A stretch of 7,586 nucleotides of DNA. Source: Humisphaera sp. GTDB lineage: Bacteria; Planctomycetota; Phycisphaerae; Tepidisphaerales; Tepidisphaeraceae. Position 1 is the first letter of the stretch; every line of letters starts with the position of its first letter. Made by a program: the position numbers and the translations under genes. The stretch is from NCBI GenBank assembly GCA_025351525.1, contig JANXVV010000341.1:1-7586 (forward strand), read 5' to 3'. The notes under the pieces were generated by a model, which saw nothing but the letters and a program-made list of their open reading frames with translations, had not been told where the DNA came from and did not search any database. Below, piece after piece: positions 4,966-7,586 of the stretch.

Positions 4966-7503
4966 ATGCCCACTTCACGTGTCAGGATTTTTTGCGTCCT
5001 CGTCGCCCTTTGCGCCGCTTTGAATTCCTCCGCCGCAACACCTCCCTTCCCGCAATCGCCCGATGGATCGGTGAAGGTCAGCCTCTTCGCCGCCGATCCA
5101 GAGATCGTCACCCCGATCGGAATCACCGTCGACCCGCAAGGCCGGGTCTTCGTCATCGAATCCAATTCCCACTTTCGCCCCAAGGATTATAAAGGCCCGG
5201 CAACCGACCGCATTCGCATCCTGGCGGACCCAAAAGGCACCGGTCACGCCGATGAGATCACGACGTTTTATGAGGGCGAGAACTTCCTGATGAATCTCGT
5301 CGCCGACCGCGACGGGTCGATTCTGGTCTCTTCCCGCAATGAGATTTTCCGATTGATCGAAAGCAAGATTACCGGTGAAACACCACAAAAAATCACACTC
5401 GTCAAGCTCGACACCGCCGGCAACTATCCCCACAATGGCCTGCACGGCTTGGCCCTTGCCTCGGATGGCAGCGTCTATTTCGGCATCGGTGAGAATTCCG
5501 GCATCCCCTGGTCGATGAGCGGCAGCGACGACCGGAAACTGCACGATGACCACGGCATCGGCGCGATCTTTCATGTCGACGCCAAAGGCCATGAACTGGC
5601 GATGGTGGCGCACGGATTTTGGAATCCGTTTGGAATGGGGATCGACCCGACCGGCAATGTGTGGGCGGTGGATAACGATCCCGATGGCCGGCCCCCCTGC
5701 CGATTGATTCAGGTGGTTCCCGGTGGTGATTACGGCTACGAATATCGCTATGGCCGCACCGGAATGCACCCGCTGCAGGGATGGGACGGCGAGTTGCCCG
5801 GCACACTGCGGATGGTCACTGGAGTCGGTGAGGCCCCCTGCGCGGTGCGATGGCAGCAGGATCGGTTGCTGGTCAGCAGTTGGCGCGATCATCAGATTCA
5901 GAGCTATTCGCTCACGCCGCACGGGGCCACTTATACCGCCGAGATGCAAACCATTCTGACCGGGACGGATGATTTTCGCCCGGTGGGATTGGCCACCGCG
6001 CCCGATGGCTCGATGTACGTGACCGACTGGGCATCGGGCAGCTATGCCGTGAACGGCAAGGGCCGGGTGTGGAAGTTGACATTGCCGAAAAGCACGGCAA
6101 CCTCGAAAGATTCACAGCCGACGCGCGCCATGCTTCACGCCACCGAGCTACGGCAATCGCAGGATGTTCCCGCGTTGATCGCCGCGCTGGATGATGCCGA
6201 TCCGACGACCGCCCAGGCCGCACAGTATGGTTTGTCGCGCCTCGCGCAAGTCGAAAAAATAAACTGGGGTTCATTGACCACCGCGCCGCAGCGCATCGGT
6301 TTGTTGGCGGCTTTGATGTGGCGCGGCAGCGGATTCCAACCCTACTTAAGCGATGCCCTGAAAGACGCCGACGATCGGGTTCGCCAGATGGCGGTCCGCA
6401 CTATCGCGCAAAACGACGTCAAGGAATCTCGTCCCCAGTTGGAGCAGTTGCTGCAATCCGATGTCATGTCGCCGCGCCTGCTCGGCATGACTCTGGCGGC
6501 CCTCGGGCAATTGGACGGCGACAAGGCCGGCAAGATCGACGCGGCAAAAATCAACGCGGTGCTGCTGTCGCGGATGAACGCGCCGGCGGCGACGGATCAA
6601 ACCAAAGCCGTCTCGCTCCACATGTTGATGGCCACGCACCCGCGCATCCCCCTGCCGCAGATGACGGCGTTGCTGCAATCCCCATCGCGGCCGCTTCAAC
6701 TGGAAGCCGTGCGATACTTGAACGGCGATGCCGACCCGGCCCGCTTTCCCCTTCTGGTCCAGATTGCAGCCGATCCCAAACTCGATTCGGCTCTCCGCGC
6801 CGAAGCCGTCGTCGGATTGGCGGACGATGCCGTCGCCCGCGCCGATTTGCTTTTTGAACTGGCGGGTGGAAGTGATGCGGTATTGCGACAGGAATCTTTA
6901 CGTTCTCTGCGCGGCCTCGTCACCAAGTTCACCGCACCGCAACAGGAAAAGCTCAAGCAGGTGGCCTTGAAATATCCGCCGGATGCGGAAGCGGTCAATC
7001 GCCTGATCGGTAAAGTCGCGGCGGTGCGCCCGACGGAGACGGATACATCCGCGTGGCAAAAAATTCTCGATCAATCTCCCGGCGATCCGGAGGCGGGCCG
7101 TCGAATCTTCTTCCATCCTTCGGGCCCGGCTTGCTATCGCTGTCACATGATCGAAGGCCGAGGCCGCGCCATCGGCCCCGATCTGTCGATGATCGGTCAC
7201 TCGCAAACCCGCGAGCACGTTCTGGAATCGATCCTCACCCCCAGCCGTGAAATCGCCCCGCTGTTCACTTTTTGGACGGTGACGACAAAGGACGGCAAAA
7301 AAATCGACGGCATCCTTTTACGCCGTGACGGCCAATCGAAGGAAGTCTATGTCGATGCGAGCGGGATCGAAGTGATGGTGCTGGAGAAAGACATCGTCGA
7401 TCGGAAGATTCGCAAGGAGTCGATCATGCCGGATGGGTTGATTCAAAGCCTGACGGATCAGGAGTTGCGGGATGTGTTGGCGCTGTTGATACAAAAGCGA
7501 TGA
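4966..7503 (+). CDS. PVC-type membrane-bound dehydrogenase: beta-propeller, HEAT repeats and C-terminal cytochrome c (CxxCH) domain
   Basis: Exported 845-residue protein, probably an oxidoreductase passing electrons from an organic substrate to a covalently bound haem; the substrate is unknown. A signal peptide (1-23, MPTSRVRIFCVLVALCAALN then SSA) precedes a beta-propeller (about 36-375) related to sorbosone and soluble glucose dehydrogenases. It retains PHNGLHGLALASDGSVYFGIG (from about 155; H156 aligns with the catalytic His of soluble glucose dehydrogenase), HGFWNPFGMGIDPTGNVWAV and GGDYGYEYRYG. Helical HEAT-type repeats fill about 390-690. The C-terminal domain (706-845) has the haem site CYRCH (C723, C726, H727), GPDLSMIG, and SIMPDGL, whose M821 is the likely sixth ligand. 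The order propeller, HEAT, haem matches families described in Planctomycetes and Verrucomicrobia (TIGR02604 and TIGR02603). Shine-Dalgarno AAAGGTG (4955-4961) lies four bases before the ATG. No partner gene is in the window. Despite the family name no transmembrane segment is visible apart from the signal peptide. Confidence 0.9.
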   Translation: MPTSRVRIFCVLVALCAALNSSAATPPFPQSPDGSVKVSLFAADPEIVTPIGITVDPQGRVFVIESNSHFRPKDYKGPATDRIRILADPKGTGHADEITTFYEGENFLMNLVADRDGSILVSSRNEIFRLIESKITGETPQKITLVKLDTAGNYPHNGLHGLALASDGSVYFGIGENSGIPWSMSGSDDRKLHDDHGIGAIFHVDAKGHELAMVAHGFWNPFGMGIDPTGNVWAVDNDPDGRPPCRLIQVVPGGDYGYEYRYGRTGMHPLQGWDGELPGTLRMVTGVGEAPCAVRWQQDRLLVSSWRDHQIQSYSLTPHGATYTAEMQTILTGTDDFRPVGLATAPDGSMYVTDWASGSYAVNGKGRVWKLTLPKSTATSKDSQPTRAMLHATELRQSQDVPALIAALDDADPTTAQAAQYGLSRLAQVEKINWGSLTTAPQRIGLLAALMWRGSGFQPYLSDALKDADDRVRQMAVRTIAQNDVKESRPQLEQLLQSDVMSPRLLGMTLAALGQLDGDKAGKIDAAKINAVLLSRMNAPAATDQTKAVSLHMLMATHPRIPLPQMTALLQSPSRPLQLEAVRYLNGDADPARFPLLVQIAADPKLDSALRAEAVVGLADDAVARADLLFELAGGSDAVLRQESLRSLRGLVTKFTAPQQEKLKQVALKYPPDAEAVNRLIGKVAAVRPTETDTSAWQKILDQSPGDPEAGRRIFFHPSGPACYRCHMIEGRGRAIGPDLSMIGHSQTREHVLESILTPSREIAPLFTFWTVTTKDGKKIDGILLRRDGQSKEVYVDASGIEVMVLEKDIVDRKIRKESIMPDGLIQSLTDQELRDVLALLIQKR

Positions 7504-7521
7504 GCGTTTGTGAACTTTTAG

Positions 7522-7586
7522 CGGCTGTGCCGAAGGCACGCGTTTTTTTGCCAGACTAGAAAAAACGCGTGCCTTCGGCACAGCCG
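7522..7586. terminator. Perfect 27-bp inverted repeat with T/A tracts: BIME-like, possible bidirectional terminator
   Basis: 7522-7548 and 7560-7586 are perfectly complementary over 27 bp around an 11-nt spacer, and the stem may continue past the window end. Each arm is itself a small hairpin (GTGCC-GAA-GGCAC at 7527-7539), followed on the plus strand by GCG and seven T (7543-7549); the mirror arm presents the same to the minus strand. It starts 18 bp after the dehydrogenase stop codon, the right place for a terminator in both directions. Its two-unit inverted organisation is the same as at 1-70 and 2387-2452, with different sequence, so it may be a dispersed repeat used as a terminator. Confidence 0.7.

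Noticed and set aside
4975..5949. 324-codon minus-strand frame opposite the dehydrogenase propeller
   Set aside because: Shadow of a conserved coding frame; no protein features of its own.

Overview
The window looks like a chromosomal segment of a planctomycete (Planctomycetota; my best guess is a Phycisphaerae/Tepidisphaeraceae-like lineage). Three things point there. One is an 845-residue protein fusing a PVC-type beta-propeller dehydrogenase domain, HEAT repeats and a C-terminal CxxCH haem domain, an architecture expanded in Planctomycetes and Verrucomicrobia. The second is a secreted-type protease carrying an N-terminal LEPR-XLL-like motif (MLECRQFLSA). The third is intergenic DNA full of short self-complementary palindromes of the kind common in these GC-rich genomes. 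An ADP-heptose:LPS heptosyltransferase implies a Gram-negative outer membrane.

Layout. 1-396 is gene-free but dense in repeats: a truncated paired palindrome (1-70), a complete 98-bp MITE-like element with 22-bp inverted ends and an exact 8-bp target duplication (197-310), a small palindrome, and a putative -10 box nine bases before the next start codon. 397-1485 (+) is waaF, heptosyltransferase II. 1486-1689 holds a CACGAA-type repeat pair between convergent genes. 1690-2343 (-) is a small exported or lipoprotein-like protein of unknown function. 2344-2903 is a divergent intergenic region with a paired palindrome (2387-2452), a good sigma70-type promoter (2515-2543) and a leader of about 350 nt with a string of predicted hairpins. 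2904-4595 (+) is an S8 subtilisin-like protease with a CBM6-type C-terminal domain. 4596-4965 is gene-free and carries three related copies of a repeat plus a perfect 11-bp hairpin. 4966-7503 (+) is the PVC-type dehydrogenase/HEAT/cytochrome c protein. 7522-7586 is a perfect 27-bp inverted repeat reaching the window edge.

The four genes do not form an operon: spacings are 204 to 560 bp and the second gene is on the opposite strand. The shared theme is the cell envelope: LPS core synthesis, an exported small protein, a protease with a probable carbohydrate-binding domain, and an exported oxidoreductase. A common pathway is not shown by the sequence.

The most interesting material is non-coding: the MITE with intact target duplication, the multi-hairpin leader of the protease gene, the three-copy repeat around the protease/dehydrogenase junction, and three sequence-unrelated repeat loci that share one architecture. 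No tRNA, rRNA, CRISPR array or transposase gene was seen.
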